The notes beneath the pieces were generated by a model that had not been told where the DNA came from, did not search any database, and saw only the letters and a program-made list of their open reading frames with translations. The position numbers and the translations under genes are program-made. This document shows, in pieces, positions 1 to 10,910 of a DNA stretch of 64,000 nt. The first letter of the stretch is position 1. Each line of letters starts with the position of its first letter. Origin of the DNA: Diadophis punctatus similis (Eukaryota; Chordata; Lepidosauria; Squamata; Dipsadidae); contig JALIGW010000040.1 of the NCBI GenBank assembly GCA_023053685.1, forward strand, positions 1,696,781 to 1,760,780, read 5' to 3'.

Positions 1-1360
1 CGGCAGATGTTTCTCTATCAGGGTGCAAAGAGAAAATATCTGCTGCGAACTCCACTTAGGCATCAGGAAAGGCATCTGGCCAGTAAATGCTCAGCTCCAT
101 CATTCATCCCGAGAAGAGAAGGAACCAAATAAAGTGCATTAAATTCTTCATAGGTTAACATGTACAATACATTTCTTTCCAGCCTTAAAAAAAAAAAAGG
201 AAACCCAGCTCCAAATTCCCCTAAGCATCAAGGCCCAACCTCTGCATTCTTTTGAAGCCTAAGAAAATAATTTTCATTTTCTTTTTTTTTCTTTTTAAAT
301 AGTCTTTATTAAATCTTTACGATAAGAAAAAAGACACAAACAAAACACACAAACACAAACAAGTACACATATTTACAAACAACAACAAGAAATAGTCCAA
401 TGCTTTAACAGCGTTATTAAAGTGTTTGTTTCGTATCAATATCTATATATACATTTTAAGTACATTCCATATCGTAATTATCGGTGAATATCATCCGTAA
501 TTTAATTAATTTAATTACAGCTTGTAAAGAAAGCATTTATGAATATATCTCAATTCATCTTCATCCTTATAGGTAAAATTTTAATTTTGGGTTTTGTTTA
601 ATCCAATTGTATACCTTATTCCATATTTCGTAGAAATCCGTGTCGTCTTTTCCGTAATAATTTTCATTTTCAATCCCAAGGTCATTTCCTTGGTATTGTC
701 ACACATTTGGGCAGGGGAAAAGTTTGTTTTCATTCACAAGAATATTTTTTTAAGTTTTCTTCAGCTCTGAACACAAGATCCAAACAATATTATTATTAAT
801 AATAAAAAAGCTAGACTTGGGAAAGAAATGGTTAACGGGTGCTTATTTGTGGTCTCAGAAGCCTGACTGGGAGGTGTACGAAAATGGGATTAGGTCAGTT
901 GCTTTCTTAAAGATAGAAAGAGGGAGAGAAACAATGCAGCTCCCCTTGGCCGATGTCCATTTCGTGCTGTTGGCTGCCAAAGACAAGCTACAATACCATC
1001 CACTCCACCAGCCCTCCCCCTGGGATCAGGCTCCATTTAGACACAGCTGAAATGCTTGGGGGATTCAATGCATGTGGCCTTCAAAAGCACGTCCATCCAC
1101 CCTGCCAAAGAATTTTAGGAACCAGTTCACTATGGCTGGGGACAAATGCAGCATTCAAACATAGTGCAAAGTTAGGTGACCATCTCAGGTGGCAAATGCC
1201 AGGGCGGGGGAAGGGAAGGGCAGCTCCTTGACTCAAGAACATCCTGGCTGTTGGGAGAGAAGCTGGAGAGGTCACATCACCTGCCCTGCTCCCCTAATTC
1301 AGCCTGGTGTTTGAGAACTAGACAAGGAGGCCGTTCACACCTCCTCCCTTGGACTCTCTC
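1..1360. other. Intergenic sequence without a recognised gene
   Basis: No coding exon was recognised. Roughly 285-660 is A/T-rich and, read on the minus strand, looks like the 3' end of a LINE with an AATAAA-like site near 305-312. That assignment is weak. The remainder (660-1360) contains only short open frames on both strands, with no domain or splice pattern I could recognise. Confidence 0.4.
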
Positions 1361-1474
1361 TAGAACTAAGGAGTAATTTCCTGACAGAACAATTAATCAG
1401 AGGAACAACTTGCCTTCAGAAATTGTGGGTGCTCCATCACTGGAGGTTTTCAAGAAGAAATTGGACAGCCACTT

Positions 1475-1805
1475 CAGAGGTGGGTTTCAGCAGGTTCTGA
1501 CCAGTTCTGGAGAACCGGTAGCGGAAATTTTGAATAGTTCGGAGAACCGGTAAATACCACCTCTGACTGGCCCTGCCCCCATCTATTCTCTGCCTCCCGA
1601 GTCCCAGCTGATCGGGAGGAAATGGAGATTTTGTAGTAACCTTCCCCTGGAGTGGGGAGAAAATGGGGATTTTGCAGTAACCTTCCCCTGGAGTGGGGAG
1701 GGAATGGAGATTTTACAGTATCCTTTCCCTGTGATGCCCACCAAGCCACACCCACCAAGCCACACTCACAGAACCGGTAGTAAAAAAATTTGAAACCTAC
1801 CACTG
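1475..1805 (+). mobile_element. hAT-like nonautonomous element, family 1 (331 bp)
   Basis: The ends are inverted: the left begins 'cagaggtgggtttca' and the right ends 'tgaaacctaccactg'. Flanking 8-bp duplications are agccactt (1467-1474) and agccattt (1806-1813), one mismatch. An 8-bp duplication with CAG...CTG ends is typical of hAT transposons. The middle holds two to three units of the 41-bp 'ccttcccctggagtgggga' motif that is expanded at 59.7-63.1 kb. No transposase is encoded. Confidence 0.85.
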
Positions 1806-1831
1806 AGCCATTTGTCTGAAATGGTATAGGG

Positions 1832-2237
1832 CAGTGTTGGCGAACCTTTTCGGCACTGAGTGCCGAAACGGGAGCATGTGTGCGTGCTGGAAATAGGAAG
1901 AGCAGGTGCGCATATGCGCACTGGGCGGTTGCTCTTCCGATTTCTGGTGCACGCATGCACACCAGCCACTTGGTCTTCCGGTTTCTGGTGTGCATGCGTG
2001 AGTGAAGACCAGCTGGCCAGTGTGCATGTGCACACTGGAAACCAGAAGAGCAGCCGCCAGAAGAGCACATGCGCGCGCCAGGAAGATGATCTTTCCGTTT
2101 CCAGTGCTCCCACGCACATGAAGACCAGCTGGCCGGCGTGCCGGAACCCGGAAGAGCAATGGGTGATGGCTCGCGTGCCCGGAGAGATGGCTCTGTGTGC
2201 CACTTCCAGCACGCGTGCCATAGGTTCGCCATCACGG
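1832..2237 (+). mobile_element. hAT-like nonautonomous element, family 3 (406 bp)
   Basis: The left end reads 'cagtgttggcgaacctttt' and the right end 'aggttcgccatcacg', inverted copies of each other. The 8-bp duplications are gtataggg (1824-1831) and gtataagg (2238-2245). The interior is rich in 'gcatgcgc' and 'acatgcgc' motifs and has no coding capacity. Related copies lie at 16970-17339, 25187-25474 and 40411-40711. Confidence 0.82.
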
Positions 2238-2599
2238 GTATAAGGTCCCTTCCAACTCTATTATTCTGTTATTCTCTGCACCTCTCCAAAGGAGGCACAA
2301 CTCACTGTTTGGGAAACCCTGCCCTGTATGTTTTATTAAAAAGTATAATCTATAGGGCAGGGTTTCCTAAACTGTGGGGTGTACAGCAATGTTTAAATCC
2401 ACCTTTTCCAAAGTTTCATTGTACTGTTTTCATTGTTTGTTTATTCTATGTTCATTGTAGCATTTGGATTTTTATGGAGATGTCTGTACATTAAGATTAC
2501 ACTACAGGGAGGTGTGAGGGCAAAAATTTTAGGAACCTCTGATACGGGGAAACCACTCCTCTCAGCCTGTTGGCTTTTTGGCATCTACAATCTGGCAAC

Positions 2600-2850
2600 A
2601 ATCTTCCCCAAACCCCAAAAACTTCAACCTCTTATTATCTACCATCGACCTCACCCCATTCCTAAGAGGTCAGTAAGGGGCGTGCATAAGCGCACAATCG
2701 TGCCTACCGTTCCTGTCCTAATGTACCCATATATTCATACCTCTTTTACTCTTATTCATGCTTGTACTATTACATATATATTCAATCATGTTTTACTGTT
2801 TGTACTTTGCTTATAATCATATATGCTTGACAAATAAACAAATACAAATA
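2600..2850 (+). repeat. Non-LTR retrotransposon 3' end
   Basis: The text 'tcgacctcacc...cctaagaggtcagtaagg...gtgcctaccg' also occurs at the end of the LINE copy at 52.5-53.13 kb, where it follows coding sequence. The copy ends in an AATAAACAAATAC-like tail. It is a 5'-truncated insertion. I cannot name the clade with confidence. Confidence 0.6.
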
Positions 2851-4550
2851 CAACAGATTTGAATGAGACAAAAAAAATCCAGCTGTTCAACAGACATCAA
2901 AAGTTATTTTTCTGAACTCTGCCATCCTTCTGCTTGGAAACAACACTTTGGGAGGCTGGCAGGAAGGGTAGAACATTGGGGTCCAAGAGGACTCTTTCAT
3001 AGTGGAGCATCTGGATGGGAACGGACAGGCATTGGGCTGTGGTTGGTGGTGCTGCTGCATCTGTGTGAAACAGAGCCAGATGCTGAGAGAGCAAGCAGGT
3101 AGGAATTGGGACTGAGGCAGGAGGTCTTCTGGACCACACAAGGCAGTCAGCATCCCTGTATCCCAGAAACAGCACAATTGTGGCTTTTGCCTCAAGTAGC
3201 AAAATATTTTGGACCACCCCATGGGCAGCCGGATCTTCAGAAAGCCAGGAATAGAAATAGAAAAACGTCTTGAAAACAGATATCTGGTCTAATAGGAAGG
3301 AAAGAATCTGGTCAAATATGTAAACTTTTTTTTTTTAATGTGAAAGCTCTCTTTTAATATCATGTTCGGTACATATGTGAATTTTTGCTGTATCCAACTG
3401 TCTGTTTCCCCACCTCTTTCTGCAAATATTTGGTAAAAGATATGAATCAATGTTCTCTACCAATCTGATTCAGGTTCATATGTGAAAATCTTTGGCTTCA
3501 TAGGGGATGAGGGATTTTGCTTCACTACCTGTCAAGAAACCTTGGCCGGATTCACATATTATGCAAAGCCATTAAGCACTTTCTTTGGCTTCACTCTGGC
3601 ATGTTGTGTGAATCCAGCTAATGCAGTAAATAAACCAGCATTTCTGGTTTAGCCAGAACATGTAAACCGAAGATGACTTCCTTAAGAAAATGACGGCTTG
3701 ATGCAATGCATGAATTGGATCATAGTGGAATTATTCTCTCTTTATTTCTCTTTAATTGATTTGCTACAAGCAAGAACAATAATGAAAGAGGTGGTATGAA
3801 AACATAGGATAATTATGACAAACAATACAGTCTGGTCCCTGAACAAGATTTTGAGAAAAGGCAAGGGAAGAGAGAATAACACTGATAATTTCAAAAATCT
3901 ATTAAAAACCCTTCCCTATATTTATATATTCCTTATATTTAAGGAGGCCCTTGTTTCAAATTGGTTTTATGGCGTAACGCATACTGAATTTGAAAACATT
4001 TTTTTAAAAATTTTAATCAGAACATATCAGGCTAAGACTTTTAATAAACTGTTTACGCCTGAACACAACTGACAGGTTTTAAAATAGCCCATGTGTTACA
4101 GTGAAGAAACAAAAAAAATACTCAGCACATATGTCTCTATCACTCTTTCATTGGTGAAGCTCAGGACAAGACGACCAGCTTCAGGAATCCAGCAGACAGA
4201 TTAAAACTGTTTTCTTAAATTCAAAATTCAAAGTGTTTTTGACAGGTTGAGGAAGAACTAAAGAAAGAGAACTATTGCTAAGTGGACTGAGGAAATCCGG
4301 CTGGATGAAGCAATAAACATCTGTATCAAGGAAGCTTGTCTGGACTAGGAGCTTCAGGTGGACACATGGACGTTTCAGGAACTTTTGGGTTAGGTGACTG
4401 CACTGCCTTCTGCTTGGTGAAGATGGTTTGCCAATTTCAGTTAACATGGAATGGAACAACCATGATTTAGTTTGCGTAACTGGAGATACATCACACTTAT
4501 TCTTAAGCCAGTTGTGCAGTCTGCCCAATGACTTCTAAGACTATCTCAAG
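2851..4550. other. Stretch with no recognised feature
   Basis: Open frames exist on both strands, the longest on the minus strand at 4181-4528 (115 codons). None shows a known domain, splice-flanked exon structure or repeat that I recognise. It is treated as intergenic DNA of unknown or decayed origin. Confidence 0.35.
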
Positions 4551-4558
4551 GTATAGAT

Positions 4559-5169
4559 CAGAGGTGGGCTTCAGCAGGTTCTGACCAGTTCTGGAAAACT
4601 GGTAGCAGAAATTTTGAGTAGTGCGGAGAACTGGTAAATACCCTCTGTGTCAGAGGCGATAATTTATCTCACAAAGGAGAAATAGATCTTTTCCCGGACA
4701 TCAGACATTAGAAAAGAAACCGCAGTTTAAAAGTCTAAGTAAAAATGTTTATTTCGGTACAAAACAATAAATCCTCATTATTCTACATCTCTGATATAAA
4801 AGTAGGTCTTGCTTCAATGGAAGCCAGAAACAGAAGAAGAGAATGGAATGCGCACATGTGTACAAAAACATATCAATCACATGCTCAGGAATAAACCATT
4901 ATATTAGATAGGGATGCTTCTCCCTGCATATACATATAACAGGCAATATAAATCACTGTGTGACACTCTGACTGGCTCTTTCCCCATCTATACTCTGCCT
5001 CCCAAGTCCCAGCTGATCGGGAGGAAATGGGGATTTTGCAGTAACCTTCCCCTGAAGTGGGGAGGAAGTGGAGATTTTGCAGTATCCTTCCCCTGCCATG
5101 CCCACCAAGCCATACCATGCCTACCAAGCCACAGAACGGGGAGTAAAATTTTTTGAATCCCACCACTAG
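4559..5169 (+). mobile_element. hAT-like element, family 1, carrying an LTR insertion
   Basis: It starts 'cagaggtgggcttcagcagg' and ends 'ttgaatcccaccacta'. The 8-bp duplication gtatagat is perfect on both sides (4551-4558 and 5170-5177). The element is interrupted at 4648-4965 by a separate LTR-like insertion. Without that insertion it would be about 290 bp, like its relatives. It contains one to two 41-bp minisatellite units near 5020-5090. Confidence 0.88.
4648..4965. mobile_element. Probable solo LTR (318 bp) inside a hAT-like element
   Basis: The insertion begins TGTCAG and ends GTGACA, a short inverted TG...CA pair. It is flanked by a perfect 5-bp duplication, ctctg (4643-4647 and 4966-4970). 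Joining the flanks restores the host element text ('accctctg' then 'actggc'). An A/T-rich stretch with AATAAA lies near 4765. TG...CA ends plus a 5-bp duplication fit a solo LTR of an endogenous retrovirus or Gypsy-like element. No internal coding region remains. Confidence 0.7.
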
Positions 5170-5177
5170 TATAGATG

Positions 5178-5668
5178 TGTCAGGATCAAAATGACTTGGA
5201 TGATCAGATTTTGTTGGTAAACTCTGGGATATCCACTGAATCTGTGAACATGATCTTATTTGTGGTGCAACTAATGAATAATGGCTAAGTTTCAACTACC
5301 CAAGTAAGATGTTCTTGATGTGACTAGCCACGTTGGTGAGCTTTTTGCCATTAGAACTATATCAGAATACATTTCCCCCCCCCTGAGCTTAATGTGTTTG
5401 CTTCTGACTGAAGTAGAAGATTTGATCATATTATTTTAATGCTTTGTTGGCTGCATGATGATCGTATTGTGGCAAAGTGTTTTATGACAATTAGATGAAG
5501 AGCAGTATGCAAATACAGTAAATATTATTATTGATGTTGCTATTCTCATGATCTGCAAGAGGAAGACTGTAATGGATCCAAGGGCATGTGAGAAGAGTTT
5601 TCTCTTTGCACAATGCCATGAATGAGATGTTGTCTTTGAACTTCCTGTTCTAAAATCCTTTACACTTC
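5178..5668. other. Stretch with no recognised feature
   Basis: A/T-rich single-copy-looking sequence. No exon, RNA gene or repeat was recognised. Confidence 0.3.
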
Positions 5669-5676
5669 TTCCACAG

Positions 5677-6754
5677 CAGGGGTGTCAAACTCAAGGCCCG
5701 TGGGGTGCTTAGATCTGGCCCGTGGCCCTGGAAACAGCAAAAAATCAGCCTGCAGTGCCTCTGCCAGTGAAAATGTAGCTCGGGAGGGCCACACGCAGGC
5801 CTCCTGGGCTCCGTTTCCAGCCATGACGGCTTCCTGCAGCCCTCTGCCGGGGAAAACGGAGCTTGGGAGGGCCGCATGCTGTTCTGCCCCAGCTATGGAC
5901 CAGAAAGAATGTAGCATACACACAGTTTGTTCAAACCTATGTTTACTCAATTAACGACTACTAATAAGCTTGCTTAGTAGTTGACACACACAAATACAAG
6001 TTAAAGCAGTCTTTTCTTGAAAAACCAGCTGTTAATTAAACTGCATTAACAGCTAGCAGAAGTCCATGAAATCAGAAAGCAAGTCTAAGTAAATAGTCCT
6101 GGATATCTCAAGAAGCTTACAAGGATTGGCAAAATGCTTAGAAGCAGTCCGCAGGAAGAATGCCAAAACAGATAAGCTGAGTATACATTTTCAGAACACG
6201 AAGGCACATGAAGGAACAAACGAACGTTGTTTCCTGCAGAGTTTTTGCTGTCATCGTCATCCCTTAAATAGGCTAAGGGAGTGGCCAATTAGCCTCAAGC
6301 CTACTCCCAAGGAGACGTCCTCTTGAGGAACCATTCCTGCTTTTTGGCAGCTCTGTGTGCCCATGCATTTAGAAGAGGCTCCTCCTCTTCTTCACCATCA
6401 CTGGTGGGAGGTGCTGGAGGTTCTGAAGGCCCTGGCTGAATCTCTGCCTCTGGCACCGAGTCCTCGCCAGCCTCCTCACTGTCCGACTCGGGTGCCAGCT
6501 GCACAGGCCGCTGGCACATCACCACATCGGCCTCTTCTCAGGCAGGATCCACTACCAGCTGCACAGGCTGCTGGCAGGCCACAACAGAAGCGGCCCTCCC
6601 AGGCTCCATTTTCACTGGCAGAGGGTTGGAGGAAACAGAACCTCGATGAGTGACGTCGAGCTGGCCACGCCCACCCTGGCCATCCCCACCTGCCCCCCCG
6701 AGGTCAAACACAACCCTGATGCGGCCCTCAATGAAATCCAGTTTGACACCCCTG
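5677..6754. mobile_element. hAT-like element, family 4, carrying an LTR
   Basis: It begins 'caggggtgtcaaactcaa' and ends 'gtttgacacccctg', a clear terminal inverted repeat. The 8-bp duplication ttccacag is perfect (5669-5676 and 6755-6762). The two halves (5677 to about 5893 and about 6584 to 6754) are G/C-rich and share 'ggagggcc'-type text. The space between is filled by the LTR described separately. Confidence 0.83.
5894..6583 (-). mobile_element. LTR of a retrotransposon or endogenous retrovirus, minus orientation
   Basis: On the minus strand it begins TGTTGTGGCC and then runs in an order like the LTR at 19028-19550. It includes the shared 'gactcggacagtgaggagg' text, then a CCAAT-box context ('ctaattggccactccc', about 6290) and a TATA-like 'cctatttaagg' (about 6265). 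An open frame at 6301-6525 encodes a very acidic peptide (ESDSEE, DGEEEEE). The distal end is not a clean CA, so the limits are approximate. It is a lone LTR with no internal genes. Confidence 0.6.
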
Positions 6755-7176
6755 TTCCACAGCAATCTTATCTGTGTAAGGTAGCCCGGATGTAGCTCAC
6801 TTAAGATCTTTTTGCTGCAAAAGTGATGTAATTCCTTTCATCTGGGCAAAACAGAAAAAAGGAAAAGCAACAGGTTTGGCCTTGAATGAAGCCCTGCCTG
6901 CCTCTCTGCCTGACTGAACTGGTGCTTGCCAAAGCCGAGAAAAGGTTCTGCACAGGGTGCTTGACAGGTACAAACACATATTTTGAACAGGTGGCTGATT
7001 TGAATGGATGGAAGACAGATTCTCCAGGATTTTGCAAACACCGATTGAACCACAAAGGATGAAAAGAATTATTTTCATTCCTCCCAAACTTGCACTGAAG
7101 GGGTGCCTGGAATGGTGGTGCTGGGGGTTCAAGAGAGGGGAGTCAAAAAAAGTTAAGATGGCAGCTGTGTCTCGCC

Positions 7177-7618
7177 CAGGGGTGGGCTGCTGGGGGTTCG
7201 CAGGGGTTTGGGAGAACCTCTAGCTAAGATTCTGTGCAGTTCAGAGAACCCCCAAATCCCACTCCTGGCTGGCCCTGCCCACCCCACCCCACCCCTCCCA
7301 GGAGTCCCCATGCGGACTGTTTTGGATGCAGGTAAGTGCAGGGCGCGCGTGGAGGCTCGGGGAGGGCGAAAAACGAGTGTACTGGAAATTCGGGAAGGCC
7401 GGAAATGGGCCTATTTCCGGCCTCCAGAGGGCTTCCGGAGCCTGGGGAGGCCATTTTCGCCCTTCTGGAGGCTCGAGGAAAGCCTCCGGAGCTCGGGGAG
7501 GGCAAAAAGGTCCCCCTGCTGTGTTGCAGGAGGCTGATTAGGCCACGCCCATGATGGCCACTCCCACCCAGCAACTGGGCAGAGAACCCCTTGCTAAAAC
7601 TTTTGAAGCCCACCCCTG
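7177..7618 (+). mobile_element. hAT-like nonautonomous element, family 5 (442 bp)
   Basis: It begins 'caggggtgggctgctggg' and ends 'gaagcccacccctg'. The 8-bp duplication gtctcgcc is perfect (7169-7176 and 7619-7626). The interior is G/C-rich with repeated 'ggctcggggagggc' text. Copies in the opposite orientation lie at 19615-20036 and 27872-28293. No transposase frame is present. Confidence 0.86.
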
Positions 7619-8296
7619 GTCTCGCCCTAATTTTATGGGTACTGTTTCTCTGATGCAAATTAAAAAAGAGACCACCCATCCCAAACTCAAAACATCTCAA
7701 AATTGCAAAAAGGATTTGCAATGCAAAAACAGGCACCCTTCTTGATGATCTGCACAGCACTGTTTCTTGAGACATGTTTTATGTTTGCAAATCACAAATT
7801 ATATATACAGTATAAATAAACAAACATATATTTGGCAGATTCTTATCAAGACAATGGTAGTAATTTTATATCAAAGATTTCTGCTGATCAGTTGCTGTAG
7901 AAATACCCTTTTCTCTCTCATACAAGATTAGTTCAATAAAGCTAAGCTAAGCTAAGCTATGGGGAAATTTAGGACAGCTAAGAGGAATTTAATCTGTGGA
8001 ATTCACCACCACAAGATGTAGTGGTCACCAGCTTTGATGGCTTTACAATAAAGGCAATGAGACACATTTATGGAGGAGAGAATCATCAGTAGCTACTTTA
8101 CACAGTTCTGCCTCCTAAGAGGTGTAAACACAAAATAGGAGGAAGCCATGTCCTGCTTATTGTCTTTCTTCAGATTTGGGGAAGTGTGAAATACAATACC
8201 GTATTTATTCATACTGGTAGTCTTTGTCTTACAACCACAATTGGAACTAAATTTCCTAACTTAAGTCATTACAGTCAGAAGTCAAGGCACCTATAT

Positions 8297-8577
8297 CAGG
8301 GGTGGGTTCTGACTTACCTCGCTGCCAGTTCACTTCCTGGTGCGCCGTGTGGCTGCACATGCGCGTCACGCGTGTGCACACGCATGCACAGTGCTACAAA
8401 CCCAGCTTCTGCATGTGCACAGAAGCAAAAAAACAAGACGGCGTTGTCTATGGCGCCGCCGAGAGAGCCAGTTCGAGGGCGTGTCCAGCCAGCCATCGCT
8501 GCCGGTTTGGCGAGCAGGGGAGAATTCCCGCTACTGGTTCTATAGAACCGATCCAAACTGGCAGGAACCCACCTCTG
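8297..8577 (-). mobile_element. hAT-like nonautonomous element, family 2 (281 bp)
   Basis: The ends are 'caggggtgggttctgac' and 'caggaacccacctctg'. The 8-bp duplications are acctatat and acctgtat. The family interior has the 'gcatgtgcacagaag' and 'ggcgccgcc' motifs. Relatives are at 9717, 12705, 33463, 37803, 47038 and 50381. Confidence 0.8.
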
Positions 8578-8639
8578 ACCTGTATGACCGAACCTAATTT
8601 TACAACATTTATGCAGCGGTTGTTAAATGAATCACCAGT

Positions 8640-8824
8640 GTTGTTAAGAAAATGCTGCAGTCATAAGTTCAAATCCACTCTTTTGAATGGGTGTATTTTG
8701 CCAGAAACTGGAAAAAAATGCCAGAAACTGGCAAAAATCACCACAGTCATGTGACTGTGGGAGGCTGTCACCAGTCCTAAATACAATCTAGGTGCCAGGT
8801 ATCCAAAATGCAGTCACATGACTG

Positions 8825-8870
<46 letters not shown>

Positions 8871-8945
8871 TGACATTTTACGATGACCAGAAGTGCGTTG
8901 TGGGCTGTAAAGCATCAATAATTGTAAATTGAGGAATACAGTTGC
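8640..8945. repeat. MITE family A copy with internal (GT)n
   Basis: Degraded copy of the interspersed family whose ends read 'gtagtcctygacttayracc' and its inverse, and whose body contains 'gttaagtgaatcac' and 'caaccgtcataa'. A (GT)n microsatellite of about 40 bp lies at 8827-8868. Better copies are at 27716-28520, 49852-50290 and 54366-54750. Confidence 0.55.
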
Positions 8946-8997
8946 CTTTATCTGACCTTTATGGATTAAAATGAGAGGGGAAAACTATCCCTTAAAT

Positions 8998-9127
8998 CAG
9001 GCTTCTCCAACCTTGGCAACTTTAAGCCTGGCAGACTTCAACTCCCAGAATTCCCCAGCCAACTGGCTGGGGAATTCTGGGAGTTGAAGTCCGCCAGGCT
9101 TAAAGTTGCTATGGTTGGAGACCCCTG
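8998..9127. mobile_element. Palindromic hAT-like MITE (130 bp)
   Basis: A near-palindrome with arms of about 60 bp meeting at 'ccaactggctgg'. The arms carry 'ggcaactttaag' and 'cttcaactcccagaattc'. It is flanked by ccttaaat and tcttaaat (7 of 8 identical), which fits hAT insertion. Six further copies occur in this window, one of them in the IL22RA1 3' UTR. Confidence 0.8.
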
Positions 9128-9513
9128 TCTTAAATTATATTCCAAGATCATAGGATACCATTATAGATACTGCAGCAATTGTGCAAGTGTACTTCTGTAA
9201 TCCAAGGTGTGGTGACAATACATAACACACACCTACCTCAGGTCTCCTGTTTCCTGTTAACTTGAGAAGTATTACAAGTTTAAGTTTATAGAGGAGTGAA
9301 AATAACCAACAGTCTTCTGAGACAATAAAAGAAAACAGGTTGATTTTCGCATGAACTCTGGCCCATAAAAACCTCTGCCAGAAGAAGACATTTGCTTGCA
9401 CATGAGATTTTGTCCCTGTTTTGAGTTTTAGGCTTAGATTCCATCAATATCTGTTTGAATGCTCTGCTGACATTGTCAGAAGCTCACAGGCTCAAAGGAT
9501 CTGCTGTACTCAC

Positions 9514-9669
9514 ATTGCAAGATGATTTAGCTATCCAAAACGGAGTCCAAAGGCTGAGGACATTCTGTCTGTTCCTCCGGGCTGGAGGAATTTGCTCATG
9601 GAGAAACTCATGGTGATCTATAAATCCTGAACTGCTATTCTTCATCTCAGAGCGAAAAGACTCTGAGAG
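9514..9669 (-). other. Possible coding exon, unassigned
   Basis: On the minus strand a pyrimidine-rich acceptor ('cttttttctag') precedes 156 bases that are open in only one frame (52 codons). A GTGAGT donor follows. The encoded peptide contains SESFRSEMKNSSSG and IPPARRNRQNVLSLW and matches no family I know. In human the gene downstream of IL22RA1 is MYOM3, on the same strand, so a leftward exon here would be sensible. I see no similarity to MYOM3 from memory. A chance exon-like stretch is quite possible. Confidence 0.2.
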
Positions 9670-9716
9670 CTAGAAAAAAGTTTCTTTGAAATTAAAACAG
9701 AAATTTAGTGACAGCC

Positions 9717-9958
9717 CAGAGGTGGGTTCCTACTGGTTCTAACTGGTTCTTTAGAACCGTTAGTAACTTGGTGATGATGTCACGGAGCCGGTTCTGTCGG
9801 TGTCTCCGTGGGCGCTGCCATCTTGGATTTTGCTTGTGTGCATGCGCAGAAGCTAATTTTTGCTTCTGCTCATGCGCAGAAGCTATTTTTTTATTGCTGC
9901 GTGCGCACACGACACGACCCTGAGCAAACTGGCAGCAAAAGGATCCAGAACCCACCCG
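9717..9958 (+). mobile_element. hAT-like nonautonomous element, family 2 (242 bp)
   Basis: The left end is 'cagaggtgggttcctactgg' and the right end is 'cagaacccacccg', slightly eroded. The flanking 8-mers are tgacagcc and tgacaacc. The interior carries 'gatgatgtcacggagccgg' and repeated 'catgcgcagaagc'. A truncated relative in opposite orientation lies at about 10425-10540. Confidence 0.72.
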
Positions 9959-10569
9959 TGACAACCCCTAACTCATGTCCCTCTTAATCACATTCAAACA
10001 CTGTTTGATAGACAGGTGGATAATTTTATGTCTAGAAAGTTCCCTTTTGTGGAAAAAAAATCCCATTTCTTCCTATCCCATTACCAAATTCCTTACAAAT
10101 CATAGGAAGAGTTAATTGGTAATGAATGGAGAGGAATGGTTGGAAAAGAATAGAATTAAATGTTCACTTAAACAATTAAAAAACTATTTGGGTCTTATAG
10201 GAGAGTATCACATCATCTAAAAAAAGAGTTTGCAGTCAAAAATAAATTTGCCACGGTTCAATCTCAGTAGATGTTTCTAATCTCTTTCTGCCTCTCAGAA
10301 TCATATAATCAACAAATAATTCCTAATTCCAGGTGTTGGTTTCAATCTTTGCAATTTATTGCACACATTTATCTCATGTTCATGGCATGTGATTATTTTT
10401 CAATGTACACCATCCATCGAACGTCAAAATCCAAGATGGGGGTGCCCACGGAGATACCGACAGAACCGGCTCCATGATGTCATCGCCAAGTTGCTAATGG
10501 TTCTAAAGAACCGGTTAGAACCTGTAGGAACCCACCTCTGGTCCAAACACATATTACCAATAAAATTCT

Positions 10570-10910
10570 AAACAAACAATTTAAAATGAGAGTAGGGTAA
10601 AATACAATAGTTATAGGATAAATACAATAATTTGATACATAAATATATAAAATAGAATAAAATGACATAAATTATATTTCTTTATCACCCCTGCAATCTA
10701 CCCCTATCAGGCCCACATATGCCGATCTCAGTCGGACCATTTTGGTCAGAAATTGTGCTGTATTAAATGTCGTTTTCAGATTCTGGCCGCATACCGAGAT
10801 ATGTTGTTTTAATATGGGCCTCCCGCTGGGCCATACGTTTAATATGTGGATCAAGGTACTTATCTGTCGCCCCCTTATATAAACAGCAATCGAATAATAT
10901 ATGAGTCAGA
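10570..10910 (-). repeat. LINE C-terminal fragment
   Basis: The minus strand can be read as a peptide with EDLTHILFDCCLY followed by a basic region. This pattern (HxxFxCxxY-like) occurs at the C-terminus of several LINE reverse transcriptases. The A/T-rich tail points left. The fragment has stop codons and cannot be assigned to a clade. Confidence 0.4.

Larger units (their letters stand above)
1360..2275 (+). repeat. CR1-type LINE 3' end split by two hAT-like elements
   Basis: Positions 1360-1474 match the end of the CR1 reverse transcriptase relic seen intact at 36.5-37.1 kb (the 'ctgacagaacaattaatc' block). The CR1 text resumes at 1806-1831 ('gtctgaaatggtatagg') and again at 2238-2275 ('ggtcccttccaactct' followed by an imperfect TTATTCTG tail). 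The two gaps are filled exactly by hAT-like elements, each flanked by an 8-bp duplication of CR1 sequence. The CR1 copy is therefore the oldest layer. Confidence 0.8.

Noticed and set aside
4181..4528. 115-codon minus-strand frame
   Set aside because: No domain, no acceptor/donor arrangement and no similarity that I recognise.
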